Source of the DNA: a bacterium | Lineage (GTDB): Bacteria > Actinomycetota > Actinomycetes > Actinomycetales > Actinomycetaceae | Reading direction: 5' to 3' | Length of the DNA stretch: 15,415 nucleotides | Assembly (NCBI GenBank): GCA_030544165.1 | Contig: JAUNRP010000011.1 | Span: 1 to 15,415, forward strand | Shown: one piece after another, positions 6,050 through 12,653 of the stretch | How positions within the stretch are numbered: position 1 is the first letter of the stretch | How the letters are laid out: each line of letters opens with the position of its first letter | The notes under the pieces: model-generated | Databases searched by the model: none | The model's input: only the letters and a program-made list of their open reading frames with translations | What the model was told of the DNA's origin: nothing | Program-made: the position numbers and the translations under genes

Positions 6050-7309
6050 ATGGATACGGGTGAGCTCTTCGGGGTTGAGTACATGCCGCGTGTGCTCGAT
6101 GGCGTGCTCGGTGCCCGCCTGGAGAGCGCGGGGGCCGTGGTCATCGAAGGTCCACGTGCCTGCGGAAAGACCATGACGGCTCTGAACATCTGCAACTCCT
6201 ACGTGTTCCTTGATGATCCGGCAGCTCGCGACCTTGTTTCGATCGCGCCCGACCAGCTCCTACTCGGAGCTCGCCCTCGACTCCTCGATGAGTGGCAACT
6301 CGCCCCAGAGTTGTGGAACAGGGTTCGGCGGCACGTGGACTTCTCGCGCGACCCCGGGCAGTTTGTCCTGACTGGCTCAGCCGTTCCTTCGGTTGACGCA
6401 ACTCGTCACACGGGAGCTGGGAGGTTTCTCCGCGTGCGCCAGCACACGCTCTCGTGGTGGGAGCGTGGCGCCTCCAGTGGCACGGTGAGCTTGGCCGGAC
6501 TCTTCGCGGGTGAACGTCCCGCGCCCTTCCACGAACAGCTTCCGTACTCGGCAGTGGTTCAGGAGCTTGTCCGGCCGGGCTTTCCAGCGATGCTCGAACT
6601 CGAAGAGTCCAGGGCCCATGCGAACCTCCGTGGCTACCTGGAAGAAGTCAGCCGGGCCGACATCGGACTTCTCGCAGACGTGCGTCACTCCCCTGCTGCC
6701 ATCCTCCAACTCGTTCGCGCACTCGCACGCTCGCTGGCCACTGAGGTCACCCTCTCCGCCCTGGCGGCAGATCTCCAGCGCATCGCGCCCGGCATCCATT
6801 CCCGAACAGTCGGGACATACGTGGAGCTCCTCGAACGTCTCTTCGTCGTCGATCGCCAGGGTGCGTGGACTCCATCGTTGCGTTCCCGCGCACGTCTTCG
6901 GACGTCGGACAAACTCCACCTAGCCGATCCCTCCCTTGCAGCGGTAGCGATGGGTGTGGACTCTGCCGGCCTGGCGCGGGATCCGGAGACTGTCGGCCTG
7001 CTCTTCGAGAGCGCGGTGTTCCACGATCTCTCCGTACTGGCCGCACCACTCGAGGGGTCCGTCCGTCACTACCGGGACTCCAACGGTCACGAGATCGATG
7101 CTGTGGTGGTTCTTCCAGATGGGCGTTGGGGAGCGGTGGAGGTCAAGGTTGGCGGGGGACAGCTCCCGAGGGGAGCCGCGAGCCTCGCCTCTGCCGTGGA
7201 GCAAATAGAAACCAAACCTGAGTTCCGCCTCGTCCTCACTGGTACCGGTGGCACCTACGTGCTCGACGACGGAACGATCAGCTGCTCCCTGGCGCATCTC
7301 CGGCCATAG
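6050..7309 (+). CDS. AAA-type ATP-binding protein with DUF4143 and nuclease-like C-terminus
   Basis: A 419-residue protein. The N-terminal AAA_14 domain has Walker A GPRACGKT (34-41), Walker B RLLDEWQ (77-83) and sensor-1 FVLTGSA (105-111). The middle/C-terminal DUF4143 region (about 195-400) includes winged-helix-like helices and ends in a PD-(D/E)XK-like signature: HEIDAVVVLP (Asp350) then GAVEVKVG (Glu364-x-Lys366). Length and order match the widespread ATPase/DUF4143 family, whose cellular role is not established. Family members usually begin near the second Met (residue 12, YMPRVLD), but that start lacks a good ribosome site, and the ATG at 6050 has ideal leaderless spacing from its -10 box. 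Base usage is less GC-biased than in the flanking genes, suggesting acquisition. The 23-bp array immediately upstream suggests specific regulation. Binding and nuclease activity are inferred. Confidence 0.9.
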   Translation: MDTGELFGVEYMPRVLDGVLGARLESAGAVVIEGPRACGKTMTALNICNSYVFLDDPAARDLVSIAPDQLLLGARPRLLDEWQLAPELWNRVRRHVDFSRDPGQFVLTGSAVPSVDATRHTGAGRFLRVRQHTLSWWERGASSGTVSLAGLFAGERPAPFHEQLPYSAVVQELVRPGFPAMLELEESRAHANLRGYLEEVSRADIGLLADVRHSPAAILQLVRALARSLATEVTLSALAADLQRIAPGIHSRTVGTYVELLERLFVVDRQGAWTPSLRSRARLRTSDKLHLADPSLAAVAMGVDSAGLARDPETVGLLFESAVFHDLSVLAAPLEGSVRHYRDSNGHEIDAVVVLPDGRWGAVEVKVGGGQLPRGAASLASAVEQIETKPEFRLVLTGTGGTYVLDDGTISCSLAHLRP

Positions 7310-7318
7310 CCTGTGATC

Positions 7319-8212
7319 TCAGGCGGGTCTCCCGCCAGCCGCCGGCGGGTCGCCGAGCTCGCGGGCCGCGCGGCGTGCACCAATCCACCGGCAGAGCGGC
7401 ACGAGGGCCGCGAAGGCCACCATGCCGGTGACCATGATGATCGTGACAGCGGCGTTCCCGAAGCTCGAGGTGGCCACGAGCATCCCGGCGGCCATGTTGC
7501 GCTGCGAGGCGAGGATCGCGGTCCCCACGGGAGTGACGCCGGTGCCGCGCCCGGCAAAACCCGTGAGCCACCCGATCCCGAAGGCTCCCGCGATCAGGAG
7601 GATCGCCGCGGCGTAGGGCCGCCAGCCCACCGCGGTCAGGACGGGCAGTGAAATGGCAAGCTGCACCACGATCATGCCGATCATCGAGGCAAAGGCAAGC
7701 TTTCCGGTCCAGGGCGCGATCCGCGGGGCGAGTCCGGGCGCCAGCGCCCGGAACGCCATGCCCACCGCGAGTGGGAGCAGCATGGTGGAGGCCAACAGGA
7801 GCGCGAGTTGCAGGGCGTCCACGGCGGCGCCCGGCAGAACGAGTGGCAGGACCAGCGGCGTCACCACAGCCGTCCCCACGAGGAGCAGGGCCATCGCTCC
7901 CGCAAGGACGCCCACGTTCTCCCGCGCGATCGTGCCGAGCTGGAACACGAAGGGGGCGCCCGCCACGAATCCCAAGATCACAACGCCTTGGTGGATCTCG
8001 AGCGGAAGGCCGAGCACGCCGGAGACTCCGAACGCCCACGCCGGGATGAGGACGAAGTTTGCGAGGAGTACCGCGCCCAGGAGGAGGGGGAAGCGCACGG
8101 TGACCAGGAAGTCGGCCGGCTTGGTGCGTGCCCCCAGCGTGAACATCGAGGAGATGACGAAGACGCGCACGATCACATCGAGCGCGGTCTCACCAAGAGC
8201 CACCCAGTCCAC
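7319..8212 (-). CDS. Bile acid:sodium symporter (BASS) family transporter
   Basis: A 297-residue integral membrane protein with about nine to ten hydrophobic spans covering nearly the whole length. The family is recognised from the overall pattern and from the C-terminal stretch SQRNMAAGMLVA (236-247) followed by FGNAAVTIIMV, which resembles the conserved crossover region of BASS/SBF carriers. Bacterial members move organic anions such as pantoate, keto acids or bile acids with Na+; this substrate is unknown. The start is GTG at 8212, with no Shine-Dalgarno but a -10-like CATAGT (8224-8219) six bases upstream, suggesting a leaderless mRNA. It converges with the DUF4143 gene (9-base gap). It is on the same strand as nrdE but isolated from it by a terminator and an inverted repeat. 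Confidence 0.85.
   Translation of the reverse strand: MDWVALGETALDVIVRVFVISSMFTLGARTKPADFLVTVRFPLLLGAVLLANFVLIPAWAFGVSGVLGLPLEIHQGVVILGFVAGAPFVFQLGTIARENVGVLAGAMALLLVGTAVVTPLVLPLVLPGAAVDALQLALLLASTMLLPLAVGMAFRALAPGLAPRIAPWTGKLAFASMIGMIVVQLAISLPVLTAVGWRPYAAAILLIAGAFGIGWLTGFAGRGTGVTPVGTAILASQRNMAAGMLVATSSFGNAAVTIIMVTGMVAFAALVPLCRWIGARRAARELGDPPAAGGRPA
7322..7336. terminator. Short hairpin at the convergent gene ends
   Basis: GGCGGG-TCT-CCCGCC lies just past the DUF4143 stop and inside the last codons of the transporter gene. It could end plus-strand transcription. The stem is only 6 bp and has no T-run, so this is tentative. Confidence 0.35.
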
Positions 8213-8296
8213 CCAGCGACTATGGCATACCTTGCCCGCACCCCACCCGTGAGGTCACAGCCACGCCCCTCCGAATATGTGCCTTACGGGAACTGA

Positions 8297-8308
8297 CCTC
8301 GCGCGAGG
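8297..8308. promoter_or_regulatory. 12-bp palindrome upstream of the transporter gene
   Basis: CCTCGCGCGAGG is a perfect palindrome 85 bases upstream of the transporter start, between it and the large inverted repeat. It may be an operator or part of a hairpin; nothing links it to a known regulator. Confidence 0.25.
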
Positions 8309-8316
8309 AACGGCTC

Positions 8317-8411
8317 ACCTGTCCATATTCCTTCTCTCAAAGTACGGGTCCGTTGAAACGACGTTGGAGTTGCAACACCTCACCAATTCGAGAGAAGGAA
8401 TATGGACAGGT
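8317..8411. repeat. Long inverted repeat, 22-bp perfect arms around a 51-bp centre
   Basis: The left arm 8317-8338 and right arm 8390-8411 are perfect reverse complements. After two mismatched pairs, four further pairs match (8311-8314 with 8414-8417). Each arm, read outward, contains the ribosome-site-like GAGAAGGAAT followed by ATGGACAGG. To the left this gives Met-Asp-Arg-stop. To the right it opens an improbable Arg/Gly-rich frame. The centre contains GTTGAAACGACGTTGG and GTTGCAAC, reminiscent of insertion-sequence ends. It could be a terminator or structured RNA between nrdE and the transporter, a miniature transposable element, or a remnant of an insertion. I do not recognise it. Confidence 0.75.
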
Positions 8412-8571
8412 CCGCCGGGTGCAGGGGGTCCGGACTGAGTGGGGGGCCGGCAGGTGGCCCCCGAGTGTCGGCGCGGGTGTGGGACGGCAGCCGTCGTAGG
8501 TATGGCGGGAGCCGAACACGGAGGCCCGCGAACGCAGATGCGCCCCGGAAGACGCACACCCCGAAACGGCA
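8412..8571. other. Intergenic stretch without a supported gene
   Basis: This is the rest of the nrdE-transporter gap. Frames through it are short or have Arg/Gly/Pro-rich translations typical of GC-rich non-coding DNA. Apart from the inverted repeat on its left and the terminator on its right I see no gene, RNA gene or promoter that I can support. Confidence 0.5.
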
Positions 8572-8599
8572 ACGACCCGGCTGGGAGCCGGGCCGTCGT
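8572..8599 (-). terminator. Hairpin terminator behind nrdE
   Basis: ACGAC-CCGGCT-GGG-AGCCGG-(GCC)-GTCGT forms an 11-bp stem with one three-base bulge, 54 bases beyond the nrdE stop. On the minus strand it is followed by GTTGCCGTTTC, a weak T-tract. It should end the nrdHIE transcript, so no further gene (such as nrdF) is expected in this operon. Confidence 0.65.
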
Positions 8600-8652
8600 C
8601 GTCGGGAAGAAGGAGTAGCCCGGGGAAGGGGCGCATCCCCGGGAGACTCAGG

Positions 8653-10812
8653 TCAGAGCATGCAGGAGACGCAGCCCTCCACCTCGGTGCCCTCGAGGGC
8701 GATCTGGCGGAGGCGGATGTAGTAGATGGTCTTGATGCCCTTCTTCCAGGCGTAGATCTGCGCGCGGTTGAGGTCACGCGTGGTCACGTTGGCCGGGAAG
8801 AACAGCGTGAGCGAGAGGCCCTGGTCCACGTGCTGGGTGGCCGCGGCGTAGGTGTCGATGATCTTCTCGGGGCCGATCTCGTACGCGTCCTGGTAGTACT
8901 CCAGGTTCTCGTTCGTCATGTAGGCCGCCGGGTAGTACGTGCGGCCGATCTTGCCCTCCTTGCGGATCTCGATCTTGGAGGCGATCGGGTGGATCGAGGA
9001 GGTGGAGTTGTTGATGTAGGAGATCGAGCCGGTGGGCGGCACGGCCTGGAGGTAGGCGTTGTAGAGGCCGTGCTCCTGGACGCGGGCCTTGAGCTCGCGC
9101 CAGTCGTCCTGGGTGGGGATGTGCACGCCCGCGTCCGCGAAGAGCTGGCGGACCCGCTCGGTGGCGGGCTCCCAGGTCCGGTCCGTGTACTTGTCGAAGT
9201 ACTCACCGGTGGCGTACTTGGACTCCTCGAAGTCGGCGAAGCGCTCGCCGCGCTCGATTGCCATCTTGTTGGACTCGTTCACGGCGTGGAATGCCACCGT
9301 GTAGAAGTAGATGTTGGTGAAGTCGATGCCCTCTTCGGAGCCGTAGAAGATCCGCTCGCGGGCGAGGTAGCCGTGGAGGTTCATCTGGCCGAGTCCGATC
9401 GCGTGGGAGGCCTTGTTGCCCTCCACCACGGAGGGGACGGAGTTGATCTCGGTGGCGTCCGAGACGGCGGTCAGCGCCCGGATCGCGGTGCCCACGGTGC
9501 GCCCGAAGTCCGGGGAGTCCATGGTCTTGGCGATGTTGAGCGAGCCGAGGTTGCAGGAGATGTCCCGGCCGATGTGCTTGAAGGAGAGATCGTCGTTGTA
9601 CTCGGAGGCGGTGGAGACCTGGAGGATCTCCGAGCACAGGTTGGACATGACCACGCGGCCCTTGATGGGGTTGGCCTTGTTCACCGTGTCCTCGAACATG
9701 ATGTACGGGTAGCCGGACTCGAACTGGATCTCAGCGATGGTCTGGAAGAACTGGCGCGCGTTGATCTTGGTCTTGTGGATCCGGCCGTCATCCACCATCT
9801 CGTGGTACTTCTCGGTGATCGAGATCTCGGAGAACGGCACCCCGTAGATCCGCTCCACGTCATACGGGGAGAAGAGGTACATGTCCTCGTTCTTGCGGGC
9901 CAGCTCGAACGTGATGTCCGGGATCACCACGCCGAGCGAGAGGGTCTTGATGCGGATCTTCTCATCCGCGTTCTCCCGCTTGGTGTCCAGGAACCGCATG
10001 ATGTCCGGGTGGTGGGCGTTCAGGTACACCGCGCCCGCGCCCTGGCGTGCGCCGAGCTGGTTGGCGTAGGAGAAGGAGTCCTCGAGCAGCTTCATCACCG
10101 GGATGACGCCGGAGGACTGGTTCTGGATCTTCTTGATGGGGGCGCCCTGCTCGCGCAGGTTCGAGAGGAGGAGGGCCACGCCGCCGCCGCGCTTGGAGAG
10201 CTGGAGGGAGGAGTTGATGCCGCGCGCGATGGACTCCATGTTGTCCTCGATGCGCAGGAGGAAGCAGGAGACGAGCTCCCCGCGGGCCACCTTGCCGGCG
10301 TTGAGGAACGTGGGGGTGGCGGGCTGGAAGCGCCCGCTCATGATCTCGTCCACCAGGTTCTCGGCGAGTCCGGTGTCACCGGCGGCGAGGAACATGGCCA
10401 CCATCGCCACGCGGTCCTCGAAGCGCTCGAGGTAGCGCTTCCCGTCAAAGGTCTTCAGCGTGTACGAGGTGTAGTACTTGAACGCACCGAGGAAGGTGGG
10501 GAAGCGGAACTTGAAGGCATAGGCCCGCTTGTAGAGGGACTTGATGAACTCGAACTCGTACTGGTCCAGCACCTCCTTCTCGTAGTAGCCCTCGGTCACC
10601 AGGTAGTCGAGCTTCTCCTCCAGATCGTGGAAGAAGACCGTGTTCTGGTTGACGTGCTGCAGGAAGTACTGACGCGCGGCCTCCCGGTCCTTGTCGAACT
10701 GGATGTTGCCGCTGGCGTCATAGAGGTTCAGCATCGCGTTCAGGGCGTGGTAGTCCAGGCCCTGGGACGAATCGAGGACCTCTAGGCCGGTATCTGTGAG
10801 TGTCGTTGCCAA
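8653..10812 (-). CDS. nrdE: Class Ib ribonucleoside-diphosphate reductase, alpha subunit
   Basis: A 719-residue catalytic subunit that reduces ribonucleoside diphosphates to deoxy forms. Visible active-site features: Cys183 (LVSCFL) and Cys420 (DISCNLGSLN) as the redox pair; Asn391-Leu-Cys393-Ser-Glu395 (MSNLCSEI) with the thiyl-radical cysteine; Tyr697-Tyr698 of the radical path; and the C-terminal Cys714-x-x-Cys717 that receives electrons from NrdH. The N-terminus lacks an ATP-cone, as expected for class Ib, and the length is normal. The start codon is TTG at 10812 with GAGGA at good spacing. This start lies inside nrdI, overlapping it by 31 bases, so translation is probably coupled. A typical class Ib enzyme needs NrdF, which is not in this window. 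Confidence 0.97.
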   Translation of the reverse strand: MATTLTDTGLEVLDSSQGLDYHALNAMLNLYDASGNIQFDKDREAARQYFLQHVNQNTVFFHDLEEKLDYLVTEGYYEKEVLDQYEFEFIKSLYKRAYAFKFRFPTFLGAFKYYTSYTLKTFDGKRYLERFEDRVAMVAMFLAAGDTGLAENLVDEIMSGRFQPATPTFLNAGKVARGELVSCFLLRIEDNMESIARGINSSLQLSKRGGGVALLLSNLREQGAPIKKIQNQSSGVIPVMKLLEDSFSYANQLGARQGAGAVYLNAHHPDIMRFLDTKRENADEKIRIKTLSLGVVIPDITFELARKNEDMYLFSPYDVERIYGVPFSEISITEKYHEMVDDGRIHKTKINARQFFQTIAEIQFESGYPYIMFEDTVNKANPIKGRVVMSNLCSEILQVSTASEYNDDLSFKHIGRDISCNLGSLNIAKTMDSPDFGRTVGTAIRALTAVSDATEINSVPSVVEGNKASHAIGLGQMNLHGYLARERIFYGSEEGIDFTNIYFYTVAFHAVNESNKMAIERGERFADFEESKYATGEYFDKYTDRTWEPATERVRQLFADAGVHIPTQDDWRELKARVQEHGLYNAYLQAVPPTGSISYINNSTSSIHPIASKIEIRKEGKIGRTYYPAAYMTNENLEYYQDAYEIGPEKIIDTYAAATQHVDQGLSLTLFFPANVTTRDLNRAQIYAWKKGIKTIYYIRLRQIALEGTEVEGCVSCML

Positions 10813-11195
10813 AACTTCCTCAGCCCTTCTCGCACACGCGTGACATCCTCGGGGGTTCCGAGGAGTTCGAATTTGTAGAGGACCGGCACGCCCGTCTTGG
10901 AGGAGATGATGTCTCCCGCAAGGCAGAATGCCGTTCCGAAGTTGGTGTTCCCGCTGGCGATCACGCCGCGGATCAGCCCCCGGTTGTGGGGATCGTTCAG
11001 GAACTTGATGACCTGCTTGGGCACCGCGCCCCGTTGGATTCCGCCTCCGTAGGTGGGGACGATGAGCACGTACTCCTCATCCACCTGGAAGCCGTCCTCC
11101 CAGTGGAGCGGGATGCGAGTGGCGGGCAGGCCGAGCCTCTCCACGAACCGGTGCGTGGTATCAGACACCGACGAGAAGTAGACCACCCTGCCCAC
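10782..11195 (-). CDS. nrdI: Class Ib RNR flavodoxin-like activator
   Basis: A 137-residue flavodoxin-like protein. It has the N-terminal phosphate-binding loop YFSSVSDTTHRFVERL, the central PTYGGG segment and ASGNTNFG, all characteristic of NrdI. In class Ib systems NrdI-FMN supplies the oxidant that builds the dimanganese-tyrosyl cofactor of NrdF. The start is GTG at 11195; a second GTG three codons later is also possible. GGGTGA sits at normal distance and a stronger AGGAGG is rather far upstream. It lies 50 bases after nrdH and overlaps nrdE by 31 bases, giving the order nrdH-nrdI-nrdE. Confidence 0.96.
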   Translation of the reverse strand: MGRVVYFSSVSDTTHRFVERLGLPATRIPLHWEDGFQVDEEYVLIVPTYGGGIQRGAVPKQVIKFLNDPHNRGLIRGVIASGNTNFGTAFCLAGDIISSKTGVPVLYKFELLGTPEDVTRVREGLRKFWQRHSQIPA

Positions 11196-11245
11196 AGTTC
11201 ACCCCGTTCCCCTCCTGCGGCGCTGCCCGGCGCCGCCGGCCGCCT

Positions 11246-11491
11246 CTAGGCCGAGAGCTCCGCCGCCGCGCGGGCGAGGGCCTTGATCTTGTCAGGACGG
11301 AAGCCGGACCAGTGGTCGCCATCGGCGAACACGACCGGGGCCTGCTGGTAGCCGAGCGCCTTCACCGTCTGGAGGGCCTCCGCATCCACGGAGATGTCGA
11401 TGACCTCGTAGTCCAGGCCGTTCTTGGCCAAGGCTCGGTAGGTGGCATCGCACTGCACGCAGTTGGGCTTGCTGTAGACAGTGATGCTCAT
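11246..11491 (-). CDS. nrdH: Glutaredoxin-like NrdH redoxin
   Basis: An 81-residue thioredoxin-fold electron donor for NrdE. The redox motif CVQC is at 11-14 (YSKPNCVQCDATYRAL) and the C-terminal half has the NrdH signature WSGFRPDKI. A much longer frame continues upstream to 11788, but its extra 99 residues cross the NrdR boxes and have no domain. The ATG at 11491 gives the usual NrdH length, with GGAG close by and AAGGAG slightly further. It is the first gene of the nrdHIE unit. About 110 bases of leader separate it from the NrdR boxes and include a small CGGCT/AGCCG hairpin (11536-11550). Confidence 0.95.
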   Translation of the reverse strand: MSITVYSKPNCVQCDATYRALAKNGLDYEVIDISVDAEALQTVKALGYQQAPVVFADGDHWSGFRPDKIKALARAAAELSA

Positions 11492-11601
11492 GCTCTCCAG
11501 CTCTCCTTCTTCAGTCTCAGACGGCTCATCCGCCTCGGCTTTCACAGCCGTAACTACAACATTGTCATTTACCGGAAGCGAGGCGTCCGCCCGGACCTCG
11601 A

Positions 11602-11649
11602 ACACTACACCTAGTGGCTCGGCGTGCGCGAGACCCCTAGATGTAGTGG
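11602..11649 (-). promoter_or_regulatory. Two NrdR boxes controlling nrdHIE
   Basis: ACACTACACCTAGTGG (11602-11617) and CCCCTAGATGTAGTGG (11634-11649) are 16-bp near-palindromes that fit the NrdR consensus (acaCwAtATaTwGtgt; actinomycete boxes often contain CTAnnnnTAGTG). They are offset by 32 bp, about three helical turns, which is the standard NrdR spacing. On the minus strand the nearer box contains TAGTGT, a possible -10, so repressor binding would cover the promoter. NrdR is the ATP/dATP-sensing repressor of RNR genes; its gene is not in this window. Confidence 0.88.
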
Positions 11650-11694
11650 CGGCGTGTCGCCCACTGTTTTCTCTCAACACCGCTCCTCCCTTCC

Positions 11695-11883
11695 TGTGGA
11701 TGGCCGGCAACCGGGGGCCGCCGCCACCCAGACGTTCGACTTTCTGGCCAGCGACGGCGACCCACCGGAAGCCGTTGAACCAAGCCAATCAGGACACACT
11801 GACACGAACGATTCGGGTCCCACCAGGTGCCGTCCCGACCTGTGGAGAACCTCCACCTCAGCCATCAACAGACCTGTGGAAAA
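11695..11883 (-). promoter_or_regulatory. DnaA-box-like sites upstream of nrdHIE
   Basis: Three TGTGGA-containing sites lie in the nrdH-vapB gap: TGTGGATGG (11695-11703), TGTGGAGAA (11841-11849) and TGTGGAAAA (11875-11883). The third, read as TTTTCCACA, fits the relaxed DnaA box TTWTNCACA exactly. The second (TTCTCCACA) is one base off and the first is weak. DnaA binds upstream of RNR genes in E. coli; a similar role here is inference. No AT-rich unwinding region is seen, so this is not a replication origin. Nothing else is supported between about 11650 and 11971. Confidence 0.4.
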
Positions 11884-11971
11884 GAATGACAAGGGTGTGA
11901 TTCGGCTTCGGCGTGTCGCCTCAGATGGAGCCTCACTCGGGGCACTGCAGGGGACAGCCCGTCCCACCGGG

Positions 11972-11998
11972 GCATCAGATGCAGTAGCATCAGATGCA
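11972..11998 (+). promoter_or_regulatory. Tandem palindromic operator and -10 box of vapBC
   Basis: GCATCAGATGCA occurs at 11972-11983 and 11987-11998, a 15-base period; each contains the perfect dyad GCATC-A-GATGC. The second copy ends on the A of the vapB ATG. A -10 box TAGCAT (11985-11990) overlaps that copy and lies seven bases before the ATG, so the mRNA is probably leaderless. Autorepression by the VapBC complex at such paired dyads is the usual arrangement for this family. Confidence 0.7.
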
Positions 11999-12228
11999 TG
12001 CGCACCACACTCACGATCGACGACGACATCCTCGCCGAGGTGCGTCACCGCGCCCAGCGGGAGGGCCGGACCGCGGGAGCGGTTCTCTCAGACCTGGCAC
12101 GCGGCGCGCTCGTGGGCAGCCGCTCGCACGCTTCCACCGAGAGATCAGGGTTCCCACTACTCCCTGCGCGCGGCGTGATTGTCACCGCTGATCTCGTCAA
12201 CTCTCTAATCGACGAGGACGAGCTGTGA
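11998..12228 (+). CDS. vapB: VapB-type antitoxin (ribbon-helix-helix)
   Basis: A 76-residue protein beginning MRTTLTIDDDILAEVR, the strand-helix start of a ribbon-helix-helix DNA-binding domain (about 1-40). The C-terminal tail 41-76 (GFPLLPARG, LVNSLIDEDEL) is of the kind that wraps around and blocks a PIN-domain toxin. It overlaps vapC by GTGA, standard for toxin-antitoxin pairs. No Shine-Dalgarno sequence is present, and a -10 box lies seven bases upstream. It should neutralise VapC and repress its own promoter through the tandem palindromes at 11972-11998. Confidence 0.85.
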   Translation: MRTTLTIDDDILAEVRHRAQREGRTAGAVLSDLARGALVGSRSHASTERSGFPLLPARGVIVTADLVNSLIDEDEL

Positions 12229-12650
12229 CGGTCTACCTCGTGGATGTTGGCGTCCTCATCGCCCTGATGGACCCAAACCATGGATCACACGAGGAAGTCC
12301 ACGAGTGGGCCGGTACGCACCTTGCACGCTGGTCCACCTGCCCGATCACAGAAAACGGCTTCGTCAGGATCCTCAGCCAACCGCGCTACCCCGGACATGT
12401 GACGCCCAGTCAGGCGCTCGACCTCCTCTCAGCGGCGCGAAGCACACCGGGTCACGAATTCTGGCCGTGCGACATCTCTCTCACCGATGGACGGCTGGAT
12501 CCGCGCCACCTCGTGGGACACCGACAGGTCACGGACTCGTACCTCTTAGCCCTGGCAGTCGCCCACGAGGGCACACTGGTCACGCTAGATCGCCATATCG
12601 AACCCGCGCTGGTGTACGGAGCGGAACCGCGTCACCTCGTGAAACTCTAG
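12225..12650 (+). CDS. vapC: VapC-type PIN-domain ribonuclease toxin
   Basis: A 141-residue PIN-domain protein. The metal-binding acidic residues are Asp7 (YLVDVGVLIALMD), Glu43 (ITENGFVRIL), Asp104 (VTDSYLLALA) and Asp122 (LVTLDRHI), so the enzyme looks intact. The usual L-D-x-N-V-L pattern at the first motif is V-D-V-G-V-L here, replacing the common Asn. It starts at GTG 12225, inside the vapB stop. VapC toxins cut specific RNAs, mostly tRNA or rRNA; the target is unknown. The gene ends three bases from the convergent sdaA end. Confidence 0.88.
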   Translation: MTVYLVDVGVLIALMDPNHGSHEEVHEWAGTHLARWSTCPITENGFVRILSQPRYPGHVTPSQALDLLSAARSTPGHEFWPCDISLTDGRLDPRHLVGHRQVTDSYLLALAVAHEGTLVTLDRHIEPALVYGAEPRHLVKL

Positions 12651-12653
12651 AAA

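Noticed and set aside
8402..8722. 106-codon plus-strand frame starting in the right arm of the inverted repeat
   Set aside because: The AGAAGGAAT-ATG start looks good, but the protein is Arg/Gly/Pro-rich with no domain, runs antisense through the nrdE terminator and overlaps the nrdE end. The start sequence is duplicated in the other arm, where it stops after three codons.
8830..10785. 651-codon plus-strand open frame opposite nrdE
   Set aside because: It is an antisense shadow produced by GC-rich codon use. The translation is Val/Leu/Glu/Gly/His-rich without domains, while the minus strand encodes clear NrdE with all active-site residues.
11492..11788. 99-residue N-terminal extension of NrdH
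   Set aside because: It crosses both NrdR boxes and has no similarity to the family; NrdH is normally about 75-80 residues.
11695..11883. Chromosomal replication origin
   Set aside because: Only three DnaA-like sites, two of them imperfect; no AT-rich region and no dnaA/dnaN neighbours.
11624..12178. 184-codon plus-strand frame across the nrdH-vapB gap
   Set aside because: Overlaps the NrdR-box region and vapB in another frame; composition is not protein-like and no start signal is seen.
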